Source: Nipponacmea schrenckii
Taxonomy: Eukaryota > Mollusca > Gastropoda > Lottiidae
Direction of reading: 5' to 3'
Length of the DNA stretch: 64,000 nucleotides
Assembly: GCA_030562195.1 (NCBI GenBank)
Contig: JAUJPP010000007.1
Location: 1,860,001-1,924,000, forward strand
Positions 11,928-24,433 of the stretch are shown here, in pieces. The notes beneath the pieces were generated by a model, which was given only the letters and a program-made list of their open reading frames with translations, was not told the origin of the DNA and searched no databases. The stretch's first letter is position 1. Each line of letters opens with the position of its first letter. Position numbers and translations under genes: made by a program.

Positions 11928-12401
11928 TTAAAGGGATAATATGCGTTAGAATACACTCGTCCTACGGCTTATATTTGTGTTTCATATTGACTATTAGTTA
12001 AATAAGTATGCATCCCACACTTTACCAAATTTTAAAAAGCCACAATAAAAATATATTCGGAATTTAAAAAAAAAGTGAGCCAGCGACGATTCCATTTAGT
12101 TTGAGAATAAAAGCGTCTGGTAAATCAACGCTAAAACATCATTGTGGAATTCAACAGTAGGGGTCAAGGACGCGTGAAAACCCACATGTTAGAGTTACTT
12201 CCCTTTTTATTTACACGATTTGAAAATCGCTTCATTGATGGCTCAAGCGTTTTATGATTAACTACTTTATGTTGGGGATTTATCGGATTTTAGAGGGATT
12301 TTGATGTATAGGTAAGTCCACTGATGGATATATACTGTTATTGTCCAAATTTGAGTGAACTTAAAATTTTATGTTCGTTCTAACGCCTATTATCCCTTTA
12401 A
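11928..12401. mobile_element. TTAA-flanked MITE, full copy
   Basis: 474 bases from TTAAAGGGATAATATGCGTT to its inverse ending CCTATTATCCCTTTAA. Terminal repeats of about 20 bases and TTAA at both ends suggest a piggyBac/Kolobok-type target duplication. No ORF. Relatives: 4808-5140, right-end relics at 15545-15577, 26487-26690 and 38090-38255. Confidence 0.85.
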
Positions 12402-12639
12402 ACAGGTGTTTTGAAAATATTATGTGTTTCCTATTGTAGTATAACTACCTAAGGTCTTTATAAACTGTGTAGAACAAAGAATTGTTTGAATATTATATGA
12501 AACAAGCAGATTGGATAATTGGACCCAGAATGGACATCTTTGTACCAATCTATAATGTTTATCTAGATCTCTGTAGTTTCATTACGTACCATCAAACTCC
12601 ACAAGGATAAACATGCTTAGACTGGCTAAATATAAATTG

Positions 12640-13560
12640 AAAGATAGCTTGCCAGGCATACGCCGAAACATCAACATTGTTAAATCATTTTTTCCTTTAA
12701 TTCATCAATTCGAATGCTCACACTCAGTTTGGTAAAAAAAAAATCAATTGAAAGTTGTATCTTCTCTTGCATTCACAAGAAAAATTCGACACGATTTTAC
12801 AAGGGCAATAACTAAAAACACATTCATCAAAATTGTCAAATCGACTTTTGACCGCCATCTTATTATTTCCGATGCTCAAACCAAGTTTCATCAAAAGCCA
12901 TTGAAAATGTCAGTTTATTGCTCCCCCAATACAATTTTGACATGATTTTACTAAGTCAAGGGTGATAACTCAAAATTGTCAAATTCGAACTTGACCACCG
13001 CCTCATCAATTCCGATGCTCAAACCCGTTTTCTAAGTCAAAGGGTAATAACTCAGATAAAAGTTCATTAAAAAATCTTCTATTTCTAAATCGAGCGCCAA
13101 TTCCAATTTTCATGTCAAGATTCATCAAAATACATTGAAAGTTGTAGCCACTATTGCACCGAAAATAAAAATTTTTTACAAACCGTACATCGAAAAAACG
13201 TCAAATTCGAAGTTAACTACAGTCTGAAATCCAATCCTCACGCATAGTTTCATCAAAATTTATTGAATAAAATAGCTTTCATTGCACCCGCAATACACTT
13301 TGACGAGATTTTATTCAGTCAAGTGCAAAAACTCAAAATCTTTTTATTTAAAAATCGACAAATTCAAACTTGACTACCGTCTTATCAATTCCAATACTCT
13401 TACCCAGTTTCATCAAATCCATCAAAAATTGTAGCAACCATAATGAAATTTTGACGTCAAGGGCAATAACTAGCAAACTGTTCATTGAAAAACCGTTAAA
13501 TTCAAACTTAACCGCCGTATTATCAATTCCAGAATATCTTGATACTGCAAAACAGCCTCA
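12640..13560 (-). mobile_element. core-repeat element, minus orientation, type 2 repeats
   Basis: Begins with AAAGATAGCTTGCCAGGCAT, the end seen in the other copies, then degenerate ~150 bp repeats with CAAGTTTCATCAAAA and CAAGGGCAATAACTC words. The opposite (GGAC)n end is not visible. Confidence 0.65.
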
Positions 13561-14093
13561 TCAATTACGTTTTGAACAGGACCATCTGAATGCCTTTTTT
13601 TAAAACCAGGATAGATAGATAGTCTAGAAGAGATAATATTATTATTATTTTCCGAAATTTACTACGTGTTCCAGAGGAAATTTTGTTTGCGAACAAGAAG
13701 TTTTCCCTAAAATAATTCTCAAATATAAAAGCAGAGGTCAAATTTCTTGACATCCTCTGACAAATGTACGAGGTCATGAACATTATATAAAAGCATATCG
13801 TTACTATATAAATTCCAAATTCTGAAACAAAAAGATTCACGTAGTTTATCATAGTAAGTCAAATAAGTTGTCAATCAAAAGGGAACTAAAAGACAATATA
13901 TAGGTACAATAGTTACACTAAACACATAAAATCTAATGGTAATTGACTTACCATTCTAATATCCAATTCAGTAAAGGTAGAGGTAGCTCATTTGGGCGTT
14001 TCATTGAACTGCAATGTGCACAAGTTCTTAAAAAGCATTTCATTACTTACCTTAATGGATACACTTCTCACATCCAAATGTATCACACTGTCA
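13561..14093. other. unassigned spacer
   Basis: AT-rich; no exon, RNA or recognisable element. Confidence 0.5.
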
Positions 14094-14157
14094 TGCATCC
14101 CACGCTTTATCAAATTTTAAAAAGCGACAACAGGCCCGTAGCCAGACGTAATTGTTC

Positions 14158-14175
14158 GGGGGGGGGGGGGGGGGG
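14158..14175. repeat. poly(G) run (18 G)
   Basis: Interrupts a fragment of the TTAA MITE (14094-14130 matches its interior). Similar G runs: 10791-10801, 15516-15529, 43603-43617. Confidence 0.95.
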
Positions 14176-14344
14176 CAAGTGATATATTCGGAGGGGCAGT
14201 AAAAAAAATAATAAATGAACTTACCAATAGAATTTAAATCACCCATGTACGTAAACCGTGTAGGATTATACACATTACATTCTGTAAAGCTCAACTAGCT
14301 TGCAAAACACCGATCGAAAGAATTAAACATTATTAAATTTAAAT

Positions 14345-14903
14345 TTGTCTTATTCAGTAAGCAGTCATTTAGGCACATTTTTTAAGAACACTTCATTTAG
14401 AAACAGTACTTTAGGCACACTTTATTTAGTCACACGGTCCGATAAGCACATGTCTTTTAGGCACAGTGTTATTTAGGCACAGCGATTTAGGCACTCCTTC
14501 AATTAAGCACACCTTCAATTAGGCATTTCGGATTTTTCAGCCCGGTTTCCCATTGTCAGTGATGGTCTGAGGGACTGACTTGGAAAAAACTTTTTTTTGG
14601 GGTGGCGTCCCTTATTTTGATTTTGTTCGGACATGCGTCCCTATCTTTTTTCAAATTCATCTACAGCAGAGATATATGAAGAGTCGATTAGTCAACAACC
14701 TTCAGTTGTCTCGTCGACAAAGATTAATGAAATAAAAATGTCTAGTCGTACGGATGGGACATAAACCGAGGCAACGTGAGCTACAGACTATGCCTCAATG
14801 AATGTGTGCCAAATTGACGGCGTGCCTAAATTACATATGCTTCTCTGTCCGTGTGCCTAAATGAAGTGTGTCTAAAGTACTGTGCCTAAATGACGGTGAA
14901 CCG
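14345..14903. mobile_element. GTGCCTAAATGA-arm composite with SINE body in the middle
   Basis: The left arm (14352-14526) is a run of degenerate TTTAGGCACA units; the right arm (14795-14903) holds the same word inverted (GTGCCTAAATGA). Between them lies the SINE body domain without its tRNA head (CGGATTTTTCAGCCCGG to GTACGGATGGGACATAAAC). The same arrangement recurs at 41455-43935. Confidence 0.75.
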
Positions 14904-15655
14904 CCTCATTCATACCCAGGTATGAAAGAATTTTACCAAACAAAATTACCATAATGGCAAGAGCTCCCATCTGTTTTATTCTTCAAAAATAATATATAAT
15001 TGTTGAATTAAATTCGTGATATATCTTAGACAAGAGTGGTGAAAAGTAAAATATTCACTGGAACTGTGGACCTGTTGACAGTTCCGAGTGTGGCACGGAA
15101 CGTTATCCCCAGCCTTTTTGGAACTATGAGCCTTAAGCCTTCAATCAAACTAGTGATTTGATTGCTTTGGGAACATATATGTATTGGGTATGTATAATAT
15201 AGGCCCTAAAATCGTTTCGTTTGGTCTCACTTCCTTTTTACCTAATTTACTTTGTATTGACCTTATTACCCCTAAAAACGAAACAATGGATATTGTTAAA
15301 TACTTACGAAATTATTATGTGTGCTAGGTCAACCTCTTTTATGATCACAATGAAAATTATATTGATTTATGACTTTTTTGCTGCTCAATGTCTATAAAGA
15401 TGGAAATCAAACTCAGGATTGACCCCTACTCTACACAGTTGTGCACTCGATGATTTCAGATTTTTAGTCATAGTGTGCAGTGATGATATGAGACGTTTTT
15501 TTGGCAATCTTTTTTGGGGGGGGGGGGGGTCAATCAACTTTTATGTTTCGTCTAACGCCTATTGTCCCTTTAAAACGTGGAAGAACATCAATATTTACCT
15601 GAATTTGTAGTAAATCAAGCATGAAAAATTATGGATTATCAGACATCTGATCTCT
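14904..15655. other. spacer with MITE right end
   Basis: 15516-15529 is a G run and 15545-15577 is the right end of the TTAA MITE (CTAACGCCTATTGTCCCTTT). Nothing else recognised. Confidence 0.5.
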
Positions 15656-15659
15656 CGAC

Positions 15660-16100
15660 TCAATAAAAAACTTCACCATAACATTTTTGGTGTTGTCAAC
15701 AAAGTTCTGGGATCTTCAGGAAATTGGGATGGCAAATACAGTAATGCTATGCTTTTGTGACCAATTCTTTAAGTGAAAATTAAGACCTTTATCACTGTCA
15801 TCAATATCAGAATCTGTTTGACTGCCAATTTATCTTCAGAATCTGAAAAATTATCTTTCATGACAGGAATGTTGTTGTTGTCTCTGTTTGAAGTACCCTT
15901 GAATTTGAAGAAGTATTACTAATACGACAACATCACCCTCATGATCTGCAATAGCATTAATAATGAACTTTGTAATTGTGAATTCAATTTTGAATCTGAC
16001 AATGAAAAATCAATGTTTTGCTGTCTATCTACATTCATAGAAAAATCATCATCCTATAAAGCTGGTTGAATTTCATATAAATGATTTTGAAGGGTTTCTG
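15660..16100 (-). pseudogene. possible transposon-related ORF relic
   Basis: Minus-strand frames, broken by stops and frameshifts, read LKNWSQKHSITVFAI and, in a neighbouring frame, FPEDPRTLLTTPKM. This recalls the L-R-x-W-A-x-x-x-N-I ... L-P-K-D-x-R-T-L-L-x-T-P pattern of multi-copy transposon-associated proteins. An acidic SDSED stretch lies upstream. Recognition is from memory and weak. Confidence 0.35.
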
Positions 16101-16667
16101 ATACAGCCGTTGGATGCAGTTACATAAACACTGTTAAGAACAAACTTGTCCTCGGGTCTAAGTCTAGATCTATCGCGATTAATATTTTTCATATGTTCTG
16201 AAACATTTGACCTTACATTCCTGTACATCTGCTAATAGGATTTTAGCCTATTTCTATCCCCGAAACTGGCATATGCCATCTCAAAAATGAATATACAATA
16301 TAGTAGTATTAGTAGCTTACCTATACTACGTCACTGTAACCTGAAAGTTGTGAGCCTACACTACACTGTACAAAATGGTCTTAGTATTTTTAATTCCAAT
16401 TTAGCAGAATGACGAAATAGAGATTCAATTAAGACATGCCATAAACTATCGAGCTCACACAAATATAAAAAATGAAACAAGAGCAGCACTATGCTTGGAA
16501 TTCGACAATATTATTTGCCCCATAGCTTTTTTTTATTTAAACAATATTTATTAAATAAAAGTTTACATATCAGTTACAATGATTACAAATTGATTGGATT
16601 CGGAAAAAAAAGGACAAGGCTTATGTTAATCCATCTCAATATAAAGCATGTACAAATATTAATACAA
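16100..16667. other. unassigned spacer
   Basis: No supported gene or element. Confidence 0.4.
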
Positions 16668-16771
16668 GAATAAATTTTAATAAGAAAAGAAAAAGAGAGA
16701 AAAAAGAGAACTGGGGGTTATGCAGCAGTTCTCTTTTCTCTCTCTTTTTCTTTTCTTATTAAAATTTATTC
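16668..16771. repeat. near-perfect hairpin with 46-base arms
   Basis: Left arm starts GAATAAATTTTAATAAGAAA, right arm is its inverse, with a 12-base loop (GGGGTTATGCAG). The arms appear identical, so it is either very recent or an assembly/cloning foldback. Confidence 0.93.
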
Positions 16772-17369
16772 TTTATTCTCATAGCTTTAAGGCCCTTTGT
16801 ATGTTAATGCTTTTAGCCCAGTGTTCTCTCAGCCTCTTTTAGTAAAAAGCTAACTGTGAAAATATAAAAATATTTTGTCTTTTGTGTTTCAAATTTGTAT
16901 TCTAAAATTGATAAAAAAAAAAGATAAACATTTTTGATGGTTAAAAATTACACAATCAGATAATGTATGGCTCACTGAAATCTGACCTCGGTGTGAAAAG
17001 TACCCTAAAAATTTCTTGTTTTATCAGACAGATCAAAAGTTTTATTACCATCTTTGTACTTCCCTCTTTTAACGCCTGTCAATCATGTTAATACTCATGG
17101 TCCTAAAGCAACGATATATATATGAACCTACCGTTGCTTTCACAATCCCAGATTCTCGTCATTATAGAGACAAAAAACCTCCCTTGGCAAACCATACGTC
17201 ATCCAATCTGTGATCTCCTAACATTAAAATTTGGACTTATTTGAAATGGTGGCCTCCATTGAATGATTGTTTTCATTAATTCAAAACAAGTTTTCTATCG
17301 AATATCTGAGCGAAAACCACAAAAGAGCATCGCAGGCACTTTTAGATAAAAAGAAATTTTTATTTGTAC

Positions 17370-18000
17370 CAAAACTGCAAGCGGTAAATCACTTTCTTAC
17401 GAATCTGTTCCGGTTGTTATGCCACAACCAGTTTGTGTGCTAGTAATCTGGAAGTTAAAGTTTGTCAACCAATAAAAGCATTGAAGGTCAAGGTCACTCA
17501 ATATAGACTTAAAGGAGATGAAAAAAAAACATTTAAATTCGAAAATAAGAATTCTGTTTCCAACAAGTTTTAGATAAAGTAACATTGTTTTAAAAGAAAC
17601 CAAAATCATACAAAGCGTATATAAATTAGCTTATGCCACTCTTATGTAACGACGCATGCGTGACTTTTTAATTTTCTTTTTTTTTTCTTACGTTATTCAA
17701 ATTATTTATTATTATGGATAATCTTTTTAGATTAATTTAATTTGTGAATTGCAACGGAAGTGTCGCCCTAGGTGATTTTGAGTAAACAGAAGTAACCACG
17801 CACAAACCGGAAGTAATTCAAACTTTCTTATAGGACATTTTTATTTGTTTTGGCATTCTCTCTATATCCTGTATGTTTCAAATCGATCCGATAATTAGTG
17901 CCCGAGTTGAAAACTTTGCAATTGTTTTCAATTTTTTTTTAAATTTCATCCAATAAATCTTACAAAGGAAGTTAAAAAGGAAACCCCAGGTAAATGGGTC
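17370..18000 (-). mobile_element. old copy of the CCGGAAGT / GGTCAAGGTCA family
   Basis: Contains GAAGGTCAAGGTCACT, a TTAGATAAAGTAAC motif and CCGGAAGT, in the same order as at 45-47 kb but strongly diverged. No gene. Confidence 0.5.
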
Positions 18001-18353
18001 CATAAATAAGTTTTACTCACGGTAAACTATATAAGTAATAGGGGTTGTCATCAATTCTTGGTAAAATGAAACACTAAAACCATTATCTAGAGAACTAAAG
18101 TGTTATATAATCAATTCATAAAATATTAGCATGCTTTCAGCTTATTGGCTTCTTATAACATACAACACAAGAAATGCCTAGAACATCGAAACTAGAGATA
18201 TTTTACTCAATGATACCAGGATGCATTTCTATACACATTCCCTAAATGCCAATAAACACTAATCGAGATTCCAACGAGGTTTTAAGCTGAAGATTGTCAC
18301 AAGAAATTCGAACCTTGACAAAGATCCATTTTCGTGTAATGATAAAATATAAC

Positions 18354-19480
18354 CTATTTGTCACCAAACTGTTTTACACAGAACAATGTAATAATATATG
18401 AACTATGGGCAAGACCAGAACAAGACAAAATTTCACAAAGCGTCATTATTTCATTGATTTCAGCTTCTAAATATGACCACCCAAGTAGACACAGGACCAT
18501 ATCTGAGTGGGTACGAATATGTAGTCCCTGAATCATTTTACCCACATATCGGTTCGCCATCCAGAAAGAATAACAAAAAACCTGTATCACTTTTCTGTTG
18601 GTGTGCAGATTCGAATATCTACTGTGACTTCCGACTTTAAACTGATTGATTGTGGTAGCCCTAATAGTCCGACAGGCAGACTTGGTTCTTTAAGTGCAAT
18701 TAAAGTTAAGAGTTCGGTGAAACACCAAAATGTTTTATTGATGTATTCAAGGGAAGAGCTGAATTGTAAAGCACATCAGTGTCAAATACTTTGTGACTTT
18801 TTGGTTTGAACTTAAAGTGCAGATACTATAGTGGATATAGCTGTATTGTTCGCAGATTCGTAGGAGAAGACCAGAAATAGAATCACTAGTTTAGCTGATA
18901 AGACACCGGCCTGTCTTCCAGAACAAAATTTCTTGATAAACCCTGAGGATTTGCTGCTAACTAAAAAGGCTACATGTAAATCACTATTGCGTTCGAGGTA
19001 GTGCCGAACGGTTTCTTGAATATTGAAGGAAGCGTGGATTGAAAGATCTTTTTGATATGTCATCTGCTGTACATTTGGAAAACTATTGACACAACTAAGA
19101 TTAACTAAACAATTTACTAATATGTTCTCAAACACTTTACCTATAGTAGGAGTGAGGGAACCACCACGTTTGTATATTGAAATAATTACGCTTTGTCTCC
19201 ATTCATTGGGAATAAGATAGTATGTGATGATTGAGTTGAATACATTCGCGAGATGTCAATAAAGTATCTGTCCATCATGTAATGATATGTTCGTAAAAGA
19301 TACCACGAGAATCAGCTGCTTTGTTTCTCTTTAACTCCTACGTATTGGTTCGACCTCAATGGATGATGTCAACAAATGTGGTTTGAACATGCTGGTAGAA
19401 TTCGTCATTTCTGAAGATCGATTCTCAAGCATCACTTATTAAATCACTACTGTGTCACAAAGTGGGTTCTGAAAATTGGT
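18354..19480 (-). pseudogene. non-LTR retrotransposon reverse-transcriptase relic
   Basis: Minus-strand frames, broken by stops and small deletions, read LKRNKAADSRGIFYEHII, LIPNEWRQSVIISIYKRGGS, TIGKVFENILVN, YQKDLSIHASFNIQETVRHY, HVAFLVSSKSSGF, GRQAGVLSAKLVILFL and later IQGLHIRTHSDMVLCLLGWS. These are typical LINE RT blocks (K-x-x-A-x-G-x-D-G, G-K-x-F-E-x-x-L, DSSKAFD-like, R-Q-G-G-V-L-S) and the C-terminal I-Q-G-L-x-x-R-T-x-S-D-M block. The FADD/YADD catalytic box is not seen. Confidence 0.7.
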
Positions 19481-19499
19481 CGTGTGGTCCCAGTCGTTA

Positions 19500-20130
19500 A
19501 ACAGACAATACGAGGTTATGATTTTATACCAACATTTATAACAAATTCCATATAAATACAAAATCCGTTACAAATATTAGACAACGCGACCCGGGGATAA
19601 GTGTACCATGTTTATTCAGTCTAAAAGCAGCTTCTCGGGTTAACTCCACCATGAACTGCTACAATCAGTTTTGTGCACATACACATGGAAATACCACACT
19701 GAAACACTAAGTTAGTAGATTTAGAATGCACTAAAACTAAATATTCAAGACCAGATGAGATGAGACAATCCATCGAAACAGGAACCAACACGTATCAAAA
19801 TTGTCAATAACATATTTACCAATACTTCTATAGCAGTGTCAATAACATTATTACCAATACGTTAACAAAACCTTCCCCAGAAAGTCTTACGAAGAATAGT
19901 CCAGTCGTCACGTCTATATAAACACTTCCGACAGATATTCAATATTCACTCATTTTATACCCACTCATGCACGTGCATTCCATTCCACGTGCATACAAAG
20001 ACTCACATATCCAGACTCTCAAGTAGCCTCTAGTTTCTATGTCGACAAATACAAATCAATACCAATATTAAATCTACTTTTATTAAACACATTTACAATA
20101 TTGTGACAGACTGCATCCAACGGGACCATT
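19500..20130. other. unassigned insertion-like stretch
   Basis: Interrupts the minus-strand LINE relic; no ORF, terminal repeats or family recognised. Confidence 0.35.
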
Positions 20131-20740
20131 TTGATCTTAGAATTTTTTAATAATGGTTCCAAAAAGTCGCTGATCAATGTCACACAGGAAGTGCTCAGTT
20201 TCGAATTCTGACTCAGATTGTCTTAGATGTTTACGGAAGATTGCTTTAATACACGTGTAATCTGAGTTATCGTACCAACGTCTGCCATCAGGGATCCATG
20301 CAAGTCGAGCTCGTATATCATGTAATGATTTCAGTATTGCTCACTAGTATGGTTTAATGTGTTTTAGGTATTTTTTCACAGAAAGTAGATTTCAGCAATT
20401 CAAATGTAACTGGATTCAATCTCCTATTGGGCACATAGGTTTTAAAAGTTCAATGCCCATAAGGAATTTGATACGGCAAACAATGTGTAGTCAATAGCTT
20501 AGCTTTAGTCAACGATACATGTGAGGGTTCATTTTTAATGGTATACACTTTAGTAGCGTTGATATCAACAGAGCATTCAGACAGGCGCATGGTCGGAAAT
20601 GTTTAACATTTTCATCATTTGGTAATATTTCTGAACCCAGTTCCAGAGGAATGAAGTCAATCGAACCAAAAATATGACCAATCATGGCTATTTGGACAGA
20701 TATATCTGAGGGAGAGTCAGAAAAACTAGGCACCAAACTT
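20130..20740 (-). pseudogene. possible upstream part of the LINE relic
   Basis: Minus frames read RARLAWIPDGRRWYDNSDYT and FRKHLRQSESEFETEHFLCD, resembling the linker between endonuclease and RT in LINEs; an open stretch of 75 codons lies at 20509-20736. Tentative. Confidence 0.35.
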
Positions 20741-21252
20741 GTTATTTTCTATTTATTTGGAAAGATGGATGTTTTTGTAGGTCAATCATACCATCATTAT
20801 CCCCCTACACCACTCATGTCACGCCTGTAGTTGATTCAAAGTTTTTTTCAAGAATTTCAATCGCTCAATCGCCATTTCAAATTGCGCGCATCCAAATTTT
20901 AGACGTTACTGCATTGGTCATAAAGTACAAGATGATGGTTTGTTTGTTTCTATCACCTGACCGTGTGACGTCGGAAATTTTTTAATGCGCACGCAGTTTG
21001 AAATGGCGACCGAGTGATTGAAATTCTTGAAAAAAAAACTTTTGACGCAACCAGAGGTGTGACATGGGTGGTGTAAGAGGATAATGATATGACTGAACTA
21101 TAAAAACATCCATCTTTCCAAATATATCGAGGTTTAGTGGGTTCAAGGTATGTAAATACGTTTAAAACCCCCGCACCCGCGTAGGTGCGGATAATATGTT
21201 TTTGGTGCCTAGTTTTTCTGACTCTTCCCCAGCTCTATCTGTCCAAATAGCT
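20690..21252. mobile_element. foldback element, copy 1
   Basis: Arms of about 250 bases: AGAGTCAGAAAAACTAGGCACC, GGAAAGATGGATGTTTTTGT and TTCAAGAATTTCAATC on the left recur inverted on the right, around a centre near 20940. The right arm holds an extra GTAGGTGCGG hairpin segment (21160-21200). No ORF. Relative at 30990-31500. Confidence 0.82.
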
Positions 21253-21567
21253 ATCAGAGGCTGGGAATAGAGTCACAAATTTCGGACTATCATGGATTTA
21301 GCTTGGTTTTTGTGAGACTTACATGTCGCTCCAGCAAATGGTTAAGAGCTTTCAATCGAAAGATTTATTTCACAGATGAAGTCACTAGCATCAACAACAG
21401 TTCCCTAATTTAAATGTGATTCAACAATATCATCCAGCTGAGAAATAGCTTGGCTCAAAGTAGCAATGCAATGCCACGGCAATTTCAGCGTTTCTCAGCG
21501 GCAAACTGCTTCCATGATGACCAAAGCTTATTGACCATACGTTCAGGCAACATTTTTAGAATGTAGG

Positions 21568-21955
21568 TAACATGGTCACAGGAAATTGGTCACCGGAAAT
21601 ATGGTCACAGTAATACGGGCACGTGGTATTTTGGTCACAGTAATACGGGCACATGGTACTTTGGTCACAGTAATACGGGCACAAGGTAATATGGTCACAG
21701 TAATACAGGCACAGGGTAATATGGTCACAGTAATACAAGCACAAGGTAATTTGGTCACAGAAATATGGGCACATGGTATTTTGGTCACAGTAATACGGGC
21801 ACAAGGTAATTTGGTCACAGTAATACGGGCACGTAGTATTTTGGTCACAGTAATACAGGCACGTGGTATTGTGGTCACAGTGATACGAGCACAGGTAATT
21901 TGGTCACAGTAATATGGCACTTGGTATTTTGGTTACTGTAATGAGGAATAAGGTA
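21568..21955. repeat. 30-bp minisatellite (TCACAGTAATACGGGCAC)
   Basis: About twelve copies of a 30-base unit, GGTCACAGTAATACRGGCAC plus ATGGTATTTT-type remainder. Open frames on both strands result from the period being a multiple of three and are not genes. Confidence 0.95.
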
Positions 21956-22589
21956 ATTCGGTCACAATATTGAGTTAACAAGGTCAAGATATTGTGCCGT
22001 TATGGAACTACCCTAATGCCCCCCACTCCACATATCTCGCGAATAGCTACAAATCGATAAATCTTAGGGTTAGAATCCGATTCGTAAGATTTGTAGTCGA
22101 TTCGGGGAATTTGTAGACAACCTTGAATTCTTTTTTATTTTTTACTTGCTTATATCTGTTTCATTGTGTCTCGTGGCAGATTCTTTAGCTGATAATGCCC
22201 ACTGCTAGCTGACTAGGCTGACAAAAAAAAATCAGCGGAATTCAGCGGCTACAACAAATTTCCTTAGTAACATTTATTTAAATATTAAAGTTATAATGCA
22301 TGATCATACATTATTCACACCAGGTATCATATACAAGGGTCAGTCCTATATACAAGTGAGTTTAGTTATCAGCTTAATAAATCCCCAATAATCGACTCAA
22401 AAAGGAAATGATTTATGAGAACCGATCAGGGACTATCCCCACTGTCGGGTTTATGCTCCTTCACTTTTTAAGATTTAAGTAATAACTGGTCAATATACGA
22501 TTTGAAGAACTGTATATACTAAAAATTATCACGTAGGCCTATATCGTATAATGAAGAAAAAATAACCACAAATCTGTAGAGTTTAGGTC

Positions 22590-24210
22590 CACCAACGCAT
22601 TTGACGAAAAAAAGGAGGTGGTCAGCTGCAAAAACTACGTAGTAAAATTGGGAGTTACTGACTACCACTGCCTACCATGGGGGAGGGGGCGGTTAAAAAT
22701 ACCCCCAAAATGTCTACATAGTTTGTGAATGATCCCTATTACACGCTACATAGAGGATCTGTCATGTAAATTATATGAATAAAAAGCGCACTGTTCGTTA
22801 GTAACGCTCAAGTTGGAATCTGACCCTTTTTTATGGAATAAAGCGCATGCGTTTAAAGAAGTTAGCCCATTGAATGCGGCTTATTGAATACGATTATTTG
22901 GGACACAAGAATTTCATTTTTTCCAAACTTTTTTTATCTGGAAAAAAGTCAAAGTACATCAGGAAAACACATTTCAAATGTTAAATTTTTATTTTTCATC
23001 ACCTAAAAAAACAAAATTCATAAATATTTAAGGCAATTTACCCGTTTTGCCCCCATGTAAATTTTTTGAAAAATTAAAATGCTTTTTGGAAAGTCAGAAA
23101 ATTTTTGAATTAACAAATTTTTTGGGTTTTGGGACGAGGCGTTTTTTAAGCTACAGAATGATGTTTACTGGAATTATTTAGTGTTTTATGTTTTTATTTT
23201 GGATTTAGCATCATGTTGATGTGTTTTGGGAGTATCTGAAACGAATTCGATCATTACTGCGTGAATGATAGCGATAATGTCTTCAATATTTATTATTTAT
23301 TGATATGATAATGATAATGCGATTGTTGTTTAAAGTCGTTGATCTGATTTTTGTTTGGAATAAGCAGTTTAAAAATTAGCTGAAGGGTTATTAAGAGAAA
23401 TTAGTAACAAAATATTAATTCCAAATTTTTTTAATTGGAAAATAAGTCTCAGTCTAAAATAAAGAATTTTTATTTTATTATATAAAAAATCAAGTTATTA
23501 TAAAATCTTGGCTTAATTAGTGATTATTTTGATACATGGTCTTGCCAAAATATTTTGATGTTTGCCTTTGTACAGTACAATTGTGTGGCGAATTTATGAA
23601 TTGCACATTTAATCGATTCGGTCGTTTTTAAAATCGATTTAATATGAATGTTTCGATGAATTTGTTGGTCGTCGCTACAACTTTGGTTTAGAATAGCTTA
23701 ATAGATTCCATTAGGTGATGGAGATGATCTATGGATTCAAGCGGATATCAACACGGGTTCGATCTTTAGATTTTTACTATTTCAAAATTATTACAAATTA
23801 ACGTATTATATATGAAGATATGGCCAATCTTATTATACAGTACGGGAGGTGGTCGGCTGCATAAACTAGTATAGAAATTGGCAGTTAGACACCACATGCG
23901 CTACATGACCTGTGAAATTATACCCCCAAAATTCACATAGATGTGTATTTTCACGCTAGCTTAGTGACTGGTCTAGTCAGTGTAAAATTATGGCCATGAT
24001 AAAAATGCCAATGTTGTTATAGTAACGCTAAGTTGGAATCTGACATTTTTTGATGGAATAAGGCATGGTTTAGAATTAGCCCATTGTGCGCTTCATTGAA
24101 ATCAAAATTGACACAAGAAATTATTTTATCAAATAAAGTCAATGGCATCAGGAAAACACATTTCAAATGGAAATTTTTATTAAAAGTCACTCATGTCATA
24201 ATATGAAAAT
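22590..24210. repeat. two diverged direct copies of a 0.4 kb repeat
   Basis: 22600-23000 and 23840-24200 share GGAGGTGGTC, AGTAACGCT-AAGTTGGAATCTGAC, GCCCATTG and CATCAGGAAAACACATTTCAAATG. The sequence between (23000-23840) is AT-rich with nothing recognised. Confidence 0.7.
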
Positions 24211-24433
24211 ATCTTACGGCTGATAGTCTGCCAATACTAATACAATATTAATTTGCAAAATCACAAATGCATGTATAATGGCGAGTAATTTGTTCAAATT
24301 CCAGCAATTGCTATTATACAATGCAAATATATAGTTCGGACTCTGAGGAAAATCAGTATTGATTTCAAGACAATTGATGATTTAAATACTGTTGATCTGG
24401 TTGTTTTAGTTTGTATCATTGTCTGACGAATGT

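Noticed and set aside
21556..21920. Overlapping 82-114 codon frames on both strands; also looks superficially like a CRISPR array
   Set aside because: A 30-base tandem repeat keeps several frames open; there are no unique spacers and the DNA is eukaryotic.
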